The position numbers and the translations under genes were made by a program. Shown here piece after piece: positions 24,173 through 35,732 of a stretch of DNA of 64,000 nt (its first letter is position 1; each line of letters opens with the position of its first letter). A model generated the notes under the pieces. The model was not told the origin of the DNA. It was given only the letters and a program-made list of their open reading frames with translations, and made no database searches. The stretch lies in NCBI GenBank assembly GCA_965644295.1, contig CBFFRP010000041.1, positions 62,001 through 126,000 of the forward strand. The letters are read 5' to 3'. The stretch comes from Paraphysomonas bandaiensis (Eukaryota > Chrysophyceae).

Positions 24173-25162
24173 TTAAAAAATCTTACGCAAAATATTCTTT
24201 GCTTTTTTAAAAACCCGATTTCCATCTTTACCCAGTATCTTGTCTCCGAGTGAAGGATCACCCCCTTGGATAGCTTCTCTTGCAGCTGCAGCTTCAGCTT
24301 CAGCTTTTTGGCGTTTTGCTCTCTCAGCTTCCAAGGCTGCTTTATTCTCGTCATCCTTTTTCTTAGCTTCTTCAGCAGCCATTCTAAGCTTTGCTTGAGC
24401 TTCAAACTCTCCATAATGAGCCTGGGTTACATCAAATGGGGTCTTTCCCATGGCCCATTGCTTGATAGCATGTACTGTTTTGGCATTGCGCATATTCGAA
24501 TTTGTAATGATCTCTTCCGGTACACTTAGTTTGCGAAGTTCGTCAGGGTGGCAATCAACCTGCCAGTGCGGTAAATGCTTGATAGGAACACCAAGTGCTG
24601 TACTTAGAAGAGGAATAAATTCTTCGGATACATATTTTTCCGATTCCTCAGGACTCTTTGTCAATGATCTAGTGAAAACAATACCGACATTGTCAAGAAA
24701 ACTTAGGCCGTATGAATCCACAAACACTTTCAATGCATCCTGCATTCCTCTGTCAAAACGGGGCGCCTGTTCGTTCAATACAATGAGAAATCCGTTAATG
24801 TACTTTTTCTCTTTTGTATAGTCCACAATTCGCTTGATATTGGCTTCATCAGCAGACGATCCCTTAGATTCCATTAATCCAGGAGTATCAATAATATCAA
24901 ATAATACACCAGATTGCGTTTTCACTTGGAATGAAGTGGGGTCAATCGTATGAGAAGAAGCACCACTACTCTCACCAAAGAAATTAAAGCCCATCATATC
25001 ACCGAGAATGGATATGATCAGGTTACAGAGAGAAGATTTACCATCCCCGGTTCGTGATAGAGTGATGATTCGGTAGGGGTTAGCAGGAACATCGTTTCCT
25101 TGTGCAGAATGCACTGAAGCCAATAGAGCGACTACTGTGGTTAAGATGCTGTATACTTTCAT
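24173..25162 (-). CDS. AIG1/GIMAP-type GTPase with N-terminal signal peptide
   Basis: Single uninterrupted exon of 329 residues, unusual here where most genes have introns. It starts MKVYSILTTVVALLASVHSA, a textbook secretory signal, then a GTPase domain. The P-loop reads LSRTGDGKSSLCN (the first glycine of GxxxxGKS is serine); switch II is IIDTPGLMES; the AIG1-specific hydrophobic stretch INGFLIVLNEQAPRFD follows; the G4 position is VFTRS, as AIG1 proteins use a TR motif. Residues about 265-300 are a charged, alanine-rich helix (AAEEAKKKDDENKAALEAER), and the end (FKKAKNILRKIF) is amphipathic. AIG1 GTPases normally act on the cytosolic face of membranes, so the signal peptide is odd. Function unknown. 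Confidence 0.85.
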   Translation of the reverse strand: MKVYSILTTVVALLASVHSAQGNDVPANPYRIITLSRTGDGKSSLCNLIISILGDMMGFNFFGESSGASSHTIDPTSFQVKTQSGVLFDIIDTPGLMESKGSSADEANIKRIVDYTKEKKYINGFLIVLNEQAPRFDRGMQDALKVFVDSYGLSFLDNVGIVFTRSLTKSPEESEKYVSEEFIPLLSTALGVPIKHLPHWQVDCHPDELRKLSVPEEIITNSNMRNAKTVHAIKQWAMGKTPFDVTQAHYGEFEAQAKLRMAAEEAKKKDDENKAALEAERAKRQKAEAEAAAAREAIQGGDPSLGDKILGKDGNRVFKKAKNILRKIF

Positions 25163-25255
25163 GTTAGTAATTGAGATGATAGAATGTTAGTAATTGAGAT
25201 GATTGAATTGTAGAATAATGAATGAGAAACAACAAGTAATGAGGTTAGGTATCAT

Positions 25256-25311
25256 TGTCCACGTGTCTTTAGGTGCTGTCCACGTGTCTTCAAGAAATGT
25301 CCACGTCTCTT
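25256..25311. promoter_or_regulatory. Three E-box-like motifs at exact 21-bp spacing upstream of the AIG1-type gene
   Basis: TGTCCACGTGTCTT occurs at 25256 and 25277, and TGTCCACGTCTCTT at 25298. Two contain the palindromic E-box CACGTG, the third CACGTC. The 21-bp period is two helical turns, so bound proteins would face the same side. The array lies about 95-150 bp upstream of the AIG1-type start codon and over 400 bp from the LRR gene start. The factor is inferred only as bHLH-type. Confidence 0.6.
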
Positions 25312-25728
25312 CTGGAAGTGGTCCTTGTTTTGGATATGACATGCACTGTGTGTATGTATGTAGGTGTAGATACAGGTACAGTGCAGTGTATGCATGTACA
25401 GCACTTTCCCAGTATTTTCCTCTATACTAGATATACAGAGTACAGTGTGTATTTAAAACCCCTACACTTTCAGATGATGTGGGAATGTATCCGTAAACGG
25501 ATAGCTATCCGTATGTATGGAACCCTACAGCAATTGATGGCCCGTTTCTCATTGAGTGCTCTACATACTTTAAAATGATCATATATACCATAGCAGTATG
25601 GCTTATGAGGTGAAATGAGCATTATATGTTATTAACTGAGTGATCACTGACACTATAGAGATCAACACAGCACTCATAGCATTGATATATGTGTATATAT
25701 GTACGAGTAGATCATCTCTAGAGGCACT
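25312..25728. other. Intergenic DNA before the IQ/WW/LRR gene
   Basis: Upstream sequence of the gene starting at 25729, with short TGTATG runs near 25352-25366. No coding exon recognised. Confidence 0.45.
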
Positions 25729-28700
25729 ATGGAAGAGAGTGTGGATATCAAGATAGTAGTAAGAATACAGGCTCTCATAAGACGATATCGTGATCGTAAG
25801 AAACTCATTAAATTACTAGAAAATAAATATGAGAAAATATACGACCCAAACAGAAGGAAATATTTTTATTATGATATAGTGAATGATGTGTCCTCTTGGA
25901 ACAAGCCTGCTATACTTCATGAAAGTGATTTAGAGAAAGTTAGTTCTCTGTATTCTGAAGAAGAAGCAGCTGGGATGATACAGAGACAGTTCAGGAGGAT
26001 GCTTGCCTTGTGGCGGGTTCGTATGCTCTATCAGAAACGTGTGAAAGCGATCAAAGATAAGGCTGCTGGGACAAAGTATTATTACAACAAGGTAACGCAA
26101 CAGACATTCTGGGACCTACCGGAGTTTATGGCCGATAAGCTGAAGTATGCGTATGACATTGACTTGAGAGAGCCGAAAAAATCTGATTCAGACAGTGATC
26201 AATCCTCTGAGGAAGAGGAAGAAGAGGATGATGAAAGTAGCGATGATGATGAATCGGACACGTCGTCAGTAGCACGGGAAAAAAGAAGGTTGGAGCGAAA
26301 ATATCCCAGGTATAGTTATTGTGTTGGTGTTCACTTTTTTTAATATGTGAAATAAAATGTAGGAGCAAATGTCAGGAGCTTATTGATGAGTGTGAAGACA
26401 GAGTAGACAAAAAGGCAACTTTGGTTTTAAACCTTTCTGGATTTAATGCAACTCGATTCTCTTCAAGAGTATTTGACTGTACACATCTCAAAAGACTAAT
26501 TTTATCGAATAATCGACTGACCCACCTCAGCACTGATATTAAGTTTCTTATCAAGTGAGTCATTAAATGTCTTTTCTTTTCATGTCTATTGCCGACCTTC
26601 TCAATTTAATTCCCGATTGATAACATGTGTTTTTGTCTGATGCTTCAGTTTGGAAGTCCTAGATGTTCGAAAGAATAAGTTACGAACATTACCAATAGAA
26701 GTAGAAGAACTCAAGTGTTTGCACACGATGCTGCTGGGTCATAACAAGTTTGAAAACCTTCCCGGAAATATATACAAATTAGGTAACTTGATGTCCTCAA
26801 GATTGTGTTTGTTGTAAACTGTCGATAATGTACACAGAGTTATCATGTAGTTATTCTTCATATCATTTATCATTAATGTGGTGTATTTATCAGCCGGTAT
26901 GAAGACCCTTGATCTCTCATACAATCGTTTTCCTATTATCCCCATTGAAGTTGGAAATATGGAATTGTTGAAAGTGCTCCATGAATGGGAGGTTGGTATT
27001 AGTTTATATCAGCAACTGACAGAATTAAATGTAAGTAAATGTAAACTTTCTGAGTGGCCGGACCATATCGATAAGATAGCAACTTTGCAAATGTTGAACC
27101 TATCCGGCAATGGCCTCGAATCTGTATCCGCTTCCATTGGCTGCAATACAAACCTAAAGTACCTGGACCTCTCTGAAAACAGGTTTATTGTGCTTCCGGT
27201 CGATTTTTACTCATGCACCCAACTTCAGGTATAGTCTGGAATGAAGCCGTACGCTACTAACTATTCGTGTATACCAGACATTAATCTTACGTAACAATAG
27301 CCTCATCAAATGGCCCAGTCAGTCAAAAGGAAATGTTCGAATGCCTGCTGTAACATCTATTGACATTTCCCACAATGCCTTCGAAATAATAGATACAACG
27401 TTTTTGATATTCCCACGACTGCAGATCTTGAATATATCATACAATAAAGTCAAAGAAATAGACAAATGTATATGCCAATTAACAATGTTACATACCTTAG
27501 ATGTGCGACATAATAAGTTGGAAATGGTGCCTGACAAACTTGGTGCGTGCATAACCCTTCACACCTTGCACTTGAGCTATAACTTGATGTCCGACTTTCC
27601 GTCTTGTATTCCTCATCTCATGCATCTTAAGTACCTGGATTTATCGCACAACGCAATGGTGGACCCCAAGCCTACTTATTTCGCAACACTTTTGAAGCTG
27701 CAGGATTTGGACTTGTCGCACAATGAGGTTGCCGTTATACCTGGTTCTCTGTTCTCTTTGTCGAAATTGCAGACTCTAGATTTCTCCCATAACAAAATTG
27801 AATTTATGCCGGAAATGTTCTGCAAAATGACATCGCTTCAGACTCTTGATATGTCGTACAATCGCGTTAACGGAATACCGCCTGAGATATCGGTATTAAC
27901 AGGCTTACGTTCGATAGAATTACGCAATAATTGTATCGTCTCAATTCCTGACTCTCTAACAGCTATGAAATCTTTGAGTCACATTGACTTAATGAATAAT
28001 AATCTATCGAGTTTTCCTGAACCATTTCGTAGAATGCAACAATTAATTGGATGGAATGTGTCTGGAAACCCTATTCCAAATTACTTAGATTCCCTGCGAG
28101 AAGAGGATGATGATATGAGTTTGTCAGTAGAAGACTGGAAAGGAGGCGACACGGTCATGATTAAGAAGCTGGGAAAACGAGTGAATAAAATGTGGATAAA
28201 ACTTGAGGATACTACGTTTGAAATACACTTTAAAGGCGCTCCACCCGCTGTAATTAGAGACAAATCACTGGAGTCTGATATCGGCCAGCTAGACGCAGTC
28301 ACTGTGCCCTGCAGTTGGCTTGAAAAGCTACGCGCATGGAGCAAGGACCTAGCGGAGAGCGTATATGTGGTTACGAATTTGTCCACATCCGATCGGGGGG
28401 CATCGTGTGCCGCTGCGTTGCGTACCATTCTGATAGATCCTGAGCACAAGAAGGTGCTAAGCGATTTATCTGCTCCACAGTTCGATGACTACAATCCTTA
28501 CCCCTCCCATATTTTCTCAACTGAAGTGCTTCAAGTGTTGTCTTTGGGAAGTTCTCTAGTTGAGTGTATTCACGGGTTTGAGCGTATTTGCGAATCCATT
28601 TATGCGGTCAGTGAAACCATGAAGTCTGCGGAGGAAGAAAAGCTGTCCGCCATTCGAGAGAACAAATATAAGTTAATGGCAGAGCGCAAAGCCTCACTTC

Positions 28701-30668
28701 CGCCTCCGGCTACAGCCGATCGCACCAGGCCACGTATAATCGGACTTACAGAAGAAGAAGTGGAAGCGGAAATGGATAGTCGCATTCAATCTATGGTGTC
28801 GGCAAGTCTTACACGCAGATCCAGCATGCGTGAATCTTTCCGAGCTTCCATGCAGGCATCCAATGATTTGGAGGATCCAGGGAGTAGCTCTTCCAGTGAG
28901 GGGGCGCGTTTATGGACAGAGGAAGACGGGATTGATAAAGAGGAGAAAAAGAATAACCAATTGAAGAATACTAATCAGATCGAAGACAGGGAAAGTCGCA
29001 GCTTTGATCAAGATGATAATATTCCGAGTGGAGATAAAGGTGACGTCGAATCTAAACGAGATAGCGAAGTGTCTGACGATGCAATAGACGACGGCAAGGG
29101 TGTAAACAGTGCAAGTATTTCTGTGAGGAGTGAATATGAAAATCATATTGAAGGAACACGTGAACAATCAGTTTCCAAAGTGTCTGATGATGGACTTCAC
29201 ACTGGCGAAATGCAGGATGATACACTTAGAGACCTAGCCGTCGGTTCAAGTGACATATCTCATTCCACCAATGGAGAGGAAGTAGCATGTAATACTGCAA
29301 GTATTGACGACGAAAAAGTTAATATCACCAAACCTTCTAAAAATAAGAATAACTATAAGTGGAAAATGACAGATATTTTATTCGACCCATGTCTTGGTGA
29401 TCCACTTGACTCATTTCTGTATCGAATTGCACTGGAATGCTACTACGGCATGGGGTTGGCGCTTGTTGAGCGGGGTGAATGCTTGACACAAGATATTCGC
29501 CGCGTTGAATCTAATACAGCACTTATATCTGTGCTAGGAGTAGCTAATCGTAAAGGAAATGATATGAAAGATCTCTTAGTTGGGTACGAGAAACATTTTC
29601 CCCGGCCAAGACGGGGGAGTACCACATCGAACTCTACACTTAAAGTCCCGTCGCTATTTTCTGTAGGTGATGCATCGTCCCACGATAAGGTAGGTGCGCA
29701 AGACACGACCAACAAACTAGAGGGCAGTGAGGCGGATGATCTAAGCATTACCAGCACTAGCCTTGCTGGAACATCCATAGGTAGTATCCCTGTTTCCACA
29801 CTGCTGAACGTTGATTTAATGTAAATATATTTTCACAGCTCTAGAGGTGAGTGCGGAAGACCAAGTTCTGCAGGCTCTCCATCACCAGCACGCACGCGCC
29901 ATTGTTCGTGAGCTCCTGGTAGAACGCCGTAATATATACGTCTGGAGTATGATTGTCCTGGCATGTGCATCTGACCTTCTCAAGCTATGCGGTTGGGATG
30001 CGGTATCCGAAAGTGCAGTGGAGAACAAGGATATCACCGTGTTGTTTTCGGCCAAAGATTTGTCGGCTGTTGCGGTTGGAGTTGGACTCAGCTATGCCCG
30101 CGCTTTGACAGGGTTTGGTATGTACAGCATGGCTGTACTAGAGTTTGAAAAGGTACTTCGTCTCTCTCCAAAACATAGGACAGCTGAACTGGGGAGAATC
30201 CGTTGTTTATGTGCCCTAGGAGATTTTCCAAAAGCGAAGACTTCACTTACAACTATCATCGTAGAGGCGTTTAACAAGGATATCCGTGATATAAGTTTAG
30301 TCTCTCTGATGAAACGGGACACTGAGCTTGGGTACTTGATGCTCTACATCGATGCCTGTATGAATTCTCTTGTTAGTACTGGGTATGGGGCGAAACCGGA
30401 TTGCCGGACATATAAGCTAATGGATGACGGCATTTTGGATCGCCATCCACTTTCATACAATCTGTTTGAACATGGTGAATGTCCTTACAACAAGTGGTAC
30501 GTCGAGAAACGAAAAAATGCGGTGATGGCCAATGTTGTCCGAGTGAGAGAAAGCGAAGATAGGAGCAAATACAAACAAAAGTCAGCACAAACAATGCGTA
30601 GTGCGAAAGATGTCATTGATGCACATAAAGCTATGATGATGCAGTTGGGACCTGTCACTATAACCTGA
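25729..30668 (+). CDS. Large IQ-WW-LRR protein
   Basis: Six exons (25729-26309, 26363-26554, 26649-26782, 26894-27228, 27278-29780, 29839-30668) give 1524 residues. In order: an IQ-like helix (VVRIQALIRRYRDRKK, residues 10-25), a WW-like segment (YDPNRRKYFYYDIVND...SWNKP, about 38-60), a second IQ (MIQRQFRRMLALWRVR), a second WW-like segment (GTKYYYNKVTQQTFWDLPEF), an acidic patch (near 150-180), then some 15 or more leucine-rich repeats such as LQTLDMSYNRVNGIPPEISV up to about residue 660. A long polar, acidic linker follows. The last 270 residues include helices that look TPR-like (GFGMYSMAVLEFEKVLRLSP). IQ motifs suggest calmodulin binding, WW proline-rich partners. I do not recognise a named orthologue. 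Confidence 0.85.
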
Positions 30669-30884
30669 GTTAGTCGGTGTTGTAGCTAGTACTTTAATTT
30701 GATTGCACTGTACATAGTTTCGGTAAAGAACATGTATGTAATAACTTGCTTAATTCTAAATGGGTGTATTTATGAACATGGGCTTAGTCCTGATCTAGTA
30801 TATGATGTGTATAGAATGAAAAAGGTACCCAATTTTCAAGATGTTGTGCTTTGATACAATGTAACTGTCCACTCATTGCCTACT

Positions 30885-32794
30885 CAGGCTTGCGTAACCA
30901 TTAATGGTAATGGCCATTAATGACCTTCCCCCATAAAATGGAAAAAAAGCAATTCATTAATGGCCATAAAAATGGGGGAGAGATGTAGTGCCCATTAATG
31001 GCCATTAATGGCCATATCCATTAGTTAGTATCCAATTGTCAGCATCATGTAAGAATACGTGACAAGCCACGACCTTCCGGTGCATTATTAGTTATTAATA
31101 TATTATATACGTATTTAAGTCATTTAAACAATCTGTTTTAAGAATTCATATAAATTCTATTGATGTGATAACATCACAATCATGTTGTGAATGTTAACAT
31201 GAATTGATTGTACCACCTTCTTTTCTAGTTTTAAATTCACAGCCCAGCCACTTGTCAGCATAAGTAATAAGAACTTTATGTAATATATTATAATACAAAA
31301 AGGTAAAGATATGTAAAGACTGTGAGCAAATTATACGACGGCCCTACAATTTACAAAAAGCCTTTTTCGAGAAAGATGAGTCGGATCCATGCCTGCACAT
31401 GTGCAAATTGTGCGGCGCAGGTTCAAAGAAACTGAAGCAAAATCTTAGCAAAGGCTACACAAGTTGCATTGCCCATGTCAAAGGTAGACATTCAGAAGGC
31501 TGGGAACAGGCTTTGGAGAGTGCTTTGGAACAGCAATAGACAAAGGGGGGGACCATATCTAGCTATATGGAGAGGACAGTGACAAGGAAAGCCATCAATA
31601 TTCACAAATGGTTAGAGTGGGTAATTATGGGTGACCAGCCTTTTTCCTTTGTGGAGAATTCTTTCACTCGAAAGAAAACTAATTTGGAGTCGATATCACG
31701 TACAACTCTGATGAAGTATCTTGAAAAACTTGGGTTGTCTGTGGAGAATGCAATAAAACACATCATCCCCAATTCTTTCGGTCTTATTTTCGATGGTTGG
31801 ACTTGCGGAACCGAGCACTACATAGCAATTTTTGTCTTAGGAATGACACACGCTGGAACTCTGTCCATCATTCATGGAAGCGGTATTTGTTACTTTCTCC
31901 TGTGTTGACTTGTGATAATTTTAATGACGATGTTACTGACTTGCTACCTTCTGTACCACAGCACCGACGGATCGCGCAAGTAACATCAGACCTTGCTAAG
32001 TGCAACGAAGTCGCATTGATGCTGCAGAAATCGTGTGTAGATCATTATGTTGTGCGTAGCATGTTCGACAAACTTATTGAAAACTTTCCAGATATGGAAC
32101 AGTATCTTGGTGCTAATGCTACCATTACAACTGACCCATTATTCGAGAGAGCTGTTGTGAAGATCCAAAGCCAACTGGAGAATACTCTGACCGTTCTAAA
32201 ATCTAAAACCGTTAAGGGCTATCTCCTTGCGGCTCATAAGGATGACGATAGCAGTGGCGATGATAAAACGGGGGAAACAGGAGGATTTGTAGTGGATATA
32301 GTGAGAGAAGCTGTGGCAAAAAAGGCAAAGAACAGCAGGAGAGCCACTAAATATCGCTCCATGAATCATTTGGTGACGACTTCCAATATTGTTGAGCGAT
32401 TATTTAGCAGAGCAAAACTTATTATGAGAGACCAGCGCAAGCTAATGGAACCCCAACTTTTTTTGCGTTGCAACAAATTCTTATGGAACGAAGTTACCAT
32501 TGATGATATTATAGTTGCTGATGATGTTTAAGTATATTGTTCGCATGACCTGACTGTAACATGGGAACGAACTGCTCATCATTGCTGTTAAATAGCTAGT
32601 ACTTAGTCTAATTATTAACACTTTCCATTTATTTATTTCTAAAGCAATATTAAAGCAATAGTAATCAAACCATAAATGGTCCATTAATGGCCATTAATGG
32701 CCATAAAAATGGTGGGATTTTTAAAATTAATGGCCATAAAAATGGGGGAAGCAATGCGTCGCCATTAATGGCCATTAATGGTTACGCAAGCCTG
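30885..32794 (+). mobile_element. hAT transposon, internally deleted, with perfect terminal inverted repeats
   Basis: A 1910-bp element whose 23-bp inverted ends (30885-30907 and 32772-32794) are perfect and begin CAGGCTTGCGTAACC. CCATTAATGG-type palindromes are repeated in the subterminal regions, typical transposase binding sites. It carries transposase remnants on the plus strand. No matching 8-bp flank duplication is visible, so the insertion is old or rearranged. Confidence 0.85.
31310..32531 (+). pseudogene. Broken hAT transposase
   Basis: The frame begins with a BED-type zinc finger (CKLCGAGS...HVKGRH, about 31405-31494), interrupted by a stop at 31538. It continues at 31567 through FGLIFDGWTCGTEHY. 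There the central catalytic part is missing: the frame shifts near 31840 straight into NDTRWNS, a motif normally a few hundred residues further on. The C-terminus keeps a good hATC dimerisation domain, SNIVERLFSRAKLIMRDQRK to LRCNKFLWNE, ending at 32531. One stop, one frameshift and one internal deletion make it inactive. Confidence 0.85.
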
Positions 32795-33020
32795 ATAAAC
32801 AGGCATCTGGAAATTGAGCATCCGGGATATTGAGCTGGCTGCTGCCTAAAGTCAAGCATCCGGGTTGTTCACCTAAAGGACTCAAAATCCGGAAGTCAGC
32901 AGATGTCAGGTATATCAACAGTCTGCTTGCTCATTGCGTTTATTTTGAGTGATAGAGTTAAAGTGGAGGTGGTCGCTCGCACCTCTTGGTGCTTGCAGTG
33001 ACGTACATGCGGTTAAGCAC
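32795..33020 (+). repeat. Dispersed repeat R2, copy 1
   Basis: Matches, in opposite orientation, segments near 50.4-50.8, 51.6-51.9 and 61.5-61.8 kb. The shared core includes GTCAGCAGATGTCAGGTATA and a T-rich stretch ending CTTGCTCA. It directly abuts the right end of the hAT element. The identity of R2 is unknown. Confidence 0.7.
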
Positions 33021-33381
33021 TAAATCTTTAACGCTTATTGCGAATAATAACTGTGTAAGTGTTAATTGAGAATAGGTTGATAATGTCCTTGTGTATTTAC
33101 TCTTTGTTATATTACTCTTACTGTATTACTACTCCTGGTGTGGCTTTTTAATAATCTTATTTTTTTTTACTTCATATTAAGTTTAATACGAGCAAACTGC
33201 ATATATCAAGTTCAAATATAGTGAACATTGATAGTGAAGCGCTCAATTTTAAACTAAAACATACCTAAACATCAAGTCATGACAGATACAGTCATTAATG
33301 CAAATACACAAGTTCCTAATGTGAAAGAGCTATGAGAGCTACCAAATTCTTTAAGGTAGCACATCTCACATCCCATATATG
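33021..33381. other. Intergenic DNA
   Basis: AT-rich sequence between an R2 repeat copy and the methyltransferase gene 3' end. Nothing recognised. Confidence 0.45.
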
Positions 33382-34267
33382 TCATGTAGCTAGCTCTATG
33401 ACATATATAAACATGTCCACTTCTCGGCCATCGGTCCACATGTCGGGCTGCTTGGTCGACGAGATATGCGTCACACGAAATCCAAAGCTAGTAGCTTTAG
33501 TAAAAAACAACAAATCACCACTCTCTATACCAGGAATGTGATGAGAGAAGGTAAGGATAGCTATACCTCCAGCCTTAAGTACTGAACTGAGCGAAAGAAG
33601 TAAATCTTCGTGCTGTTGATGCCATATATTAGCACAAGATGAAAGATGAGAGTGTGCTGATGTCATATGCATGTATGTATACCTGTTCATGTCTCCACAG
33701 ACACTCTGATGCTACAACCACATCATACTTACAGCCTCTATTGGCATCAATCAGAGGCGATACATCTGCTCCCCATTTATATCCTACTACACTGAAGGAT
33801 CTTGAGGGGTCACTGGGATCTTTCATACAGTTTCTAGTCATATTTTCAGTTAATGTCTCTATAAGATACTCTGAAGGATAATCACTTGCACATACATATG
33901 ATGCACCAATAGACCATGACATTAAAGATGGTAAACCAACACCTGCCCCCAATTCAAGAACTGATTTGTCTTTGATGAGTTCTCTGTGGGTCTCTATATA
34001 CGTACATAAGAGACGGGCGCCATTCCATACATAAGTAGCGAATAATGTTTTTTTTTCAGTATTCCACTCTGCTTCAGCTATTTTTATATTAAACTGAAAA
34101 CCATTTAATTCTTCGTGTTTTAATTGGCTGTTATCGTTGACTTCATTGTCTTCTTCAGAAGTGAATATATTAGCCAATCCTATACCAGTTAGACCTAGTT
34201 CACTGGATGGGGGTGATTCAGACACTGACTTTGACTTCATTTTGTCAGTGTCGAAGTTTATATTCAC
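33382..34267 (-). CDS. Family-16 protein methyltransferase, EFM7/NNT1-like
   Basis: Two minus-strand exons (33683-34267 and 33382-33612) give 271 residues. The SAM-binding motif is VLELGAGVGLPSLMSW, followed by the acidic-loop segment ASDYPSEYLIETL. The segment WNGARLLCTYIE before the SAM site, and YKWGADVSPLIDA with YDVVVASECLW after it, are arranged as in the yeast EFM7 (formerly NNT1) family, which methylates translation elongation factor 1A. The first 70 residues are polar and acidic and look disordered. The substrate is inferred from family likeness only. It is divergent to the methyltransferase at 34664, with 396 bp between starts. Confidence 0.8.
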
Positions 34268-34663
34268 TTTACAGGCAGTTTAACCATCTCCACACTCACT
34301 TACTCAATGCACCATACAGTCAATTACACATGTTTAGATAAACGAATATTCCAGAATAATGATATATAATTTCTATATTTTCCAGGAATTCCTACAGTAT
34401 ATTTACCCTATTTTTATAAAACATCTCCCAAAAATCCTAAAATCTATATATGATACGGTGTACGCTCTCTTGTACAGAGAGAGCCAGAACTATACTGCTG
34501 TACATGATGGATGACAGACCTACGAATGTATCAGCCACAACTATATAATGGAGGGGTCCCTTGTACCGATATTGCTGTACATAACTGTTTAACTCCATGT
34601 GTGATTTCTCTTGTTGTGTCTTCTCTCTCTGTGTTGTAGATCAGTAGTTGATAGCTTGTAGCA
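34268..34663. promoter_or_regulatory. Divergent promoter region of two methyltransferase genes
   Basis: 396 bp between opposite start codons. Several TATATA-like runs occur near 34361-34369 and 34446-34451. No specific site can be assigned. Confidence 0.4.
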
Positions 34664-35350
34664 TTGCGTTATTGTAGTATGAAGGAGCAAGTGACCTCTA
34701 ATCAATGGACGGAATACTTACACGAGTTATCAACATTTAATGGGGAGCTCATTCGTTATCCACAGAGGAGATTTGATTTTCAATGTGGAACCGTATTAAT
34801 TAATCAGAGTATGGACGATGTAGGGTACACAGTGTGGGATGCTGAGGTGATTTTGGCTCATATGTTGACCGACTTCGAATTAAGAGACAAGTGCGTACTT
34901 GAGATTGGGGCTGGAACTGCATTAGCATCTATTGTTGCATGTAAAATGGGAGCAAAGGCATATGTTCAAGATCTTGATCATGTACTTTCTAGGACTCAGT
35001 CAAACATGACATTGAATAACGTGAAGTTTGAAGCGGTTGCAGGGGAATGGGGGCATGAATGCGCCACCAAAATTCTTCAAACAGTTTCGTCCTCCGTGGA
35101 TATGGTATTTATGGCAGATGTTTTATATAATTTTCACAGTTTCTCGTGTCTAAATCAAACAATTGTTGAGTGTACATCGTCTGGATGCAAATTGCTCATT
35201 GCATATGAACAAAGGCGATGTGACCTAAAGCCGTACTTTGACACACTTTTGTCCAATTTTACCCCAGTAAAGGAAGTTTACTATGAAGTTCCCAATGAGT
35301 CTTATAGTGCGAATACTAAATTCTGTATTCATTTGTTGATTCGAAATTAA
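34664..35350 (+). CDS. Family-16 methyltransferase, METTL21-like
   Basis: Single exon, 228 residues from the first ATG; a second in-frame ATG at 34679 gives 223. The SAM-binding motif is VLEIGAGTALASIVACKMGA, preceded by GYTVWDAEVILAHML, the pattern of METTL21-type lysine methyltransferases. The post-motif-II segment VDMVFMADVLYNFH resembles the family's D-V-L-Y/D-x-x-Y signature used to hold the substrate lysine. A likely target is a chaperone or translation factor, but this is inference. It lacks introns, unlike its neighbours. Confidence 0.78.
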   Translation: MRYCSMKEQVTSNQWTEYLHELSTFNGELIRYPQRRFDFQCGTVLINQSMDDVGYTVWDAEVILAHMLTDFELRDKCVLEIGAGTALASIVACKMGAKAYVQDLDHVLSRTQSNMTLNNVKFEAVAGEWGHECATKILQTVSSSVDMVFMADVLYNFHSFSCLNQTIVECTSSGCKLLIAYEQRRCDLKPYFDTLLSNFTPVKEVYYEVPNESYSANTKFCIHLLIRN

Positions 35351-35732
35351 GATTGCTAAATTATTAGTCTCCATCAGCGTGCCTAATAATTACATATAAT
35401 AAGTATGAAGTACTTTTCGTTTCATTGTGCCTGCATCTACGGGATTAAATTTAATATGCTCAACAATATTACTAGTTTTACCATGATCAGTCAACATCTC
35501 GTATGTGCTATAAGTAAGCGGCTTGGAAAGTATCGTATGACTTGCTTCAAACTAGTACTCGTAATATATAACTAAACTACATGTACTCATACTCAGCATA
35601 ATATAGGTACCCCATGCATTCAATGAGTAAGCTTTTAAGTAATAAATGCGTATGTAGTGGTTACTATGTTATTATCAACAAATATATCCGAGGTATTACA
35701 GTTAACAAAAACAATATTATTACTACTATACC
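35351..35732. other. Intergenic DNA between convergent methyltransferase genes
   Basis: AT-rich spacer; nothing recognised. Confidence 0.45.
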
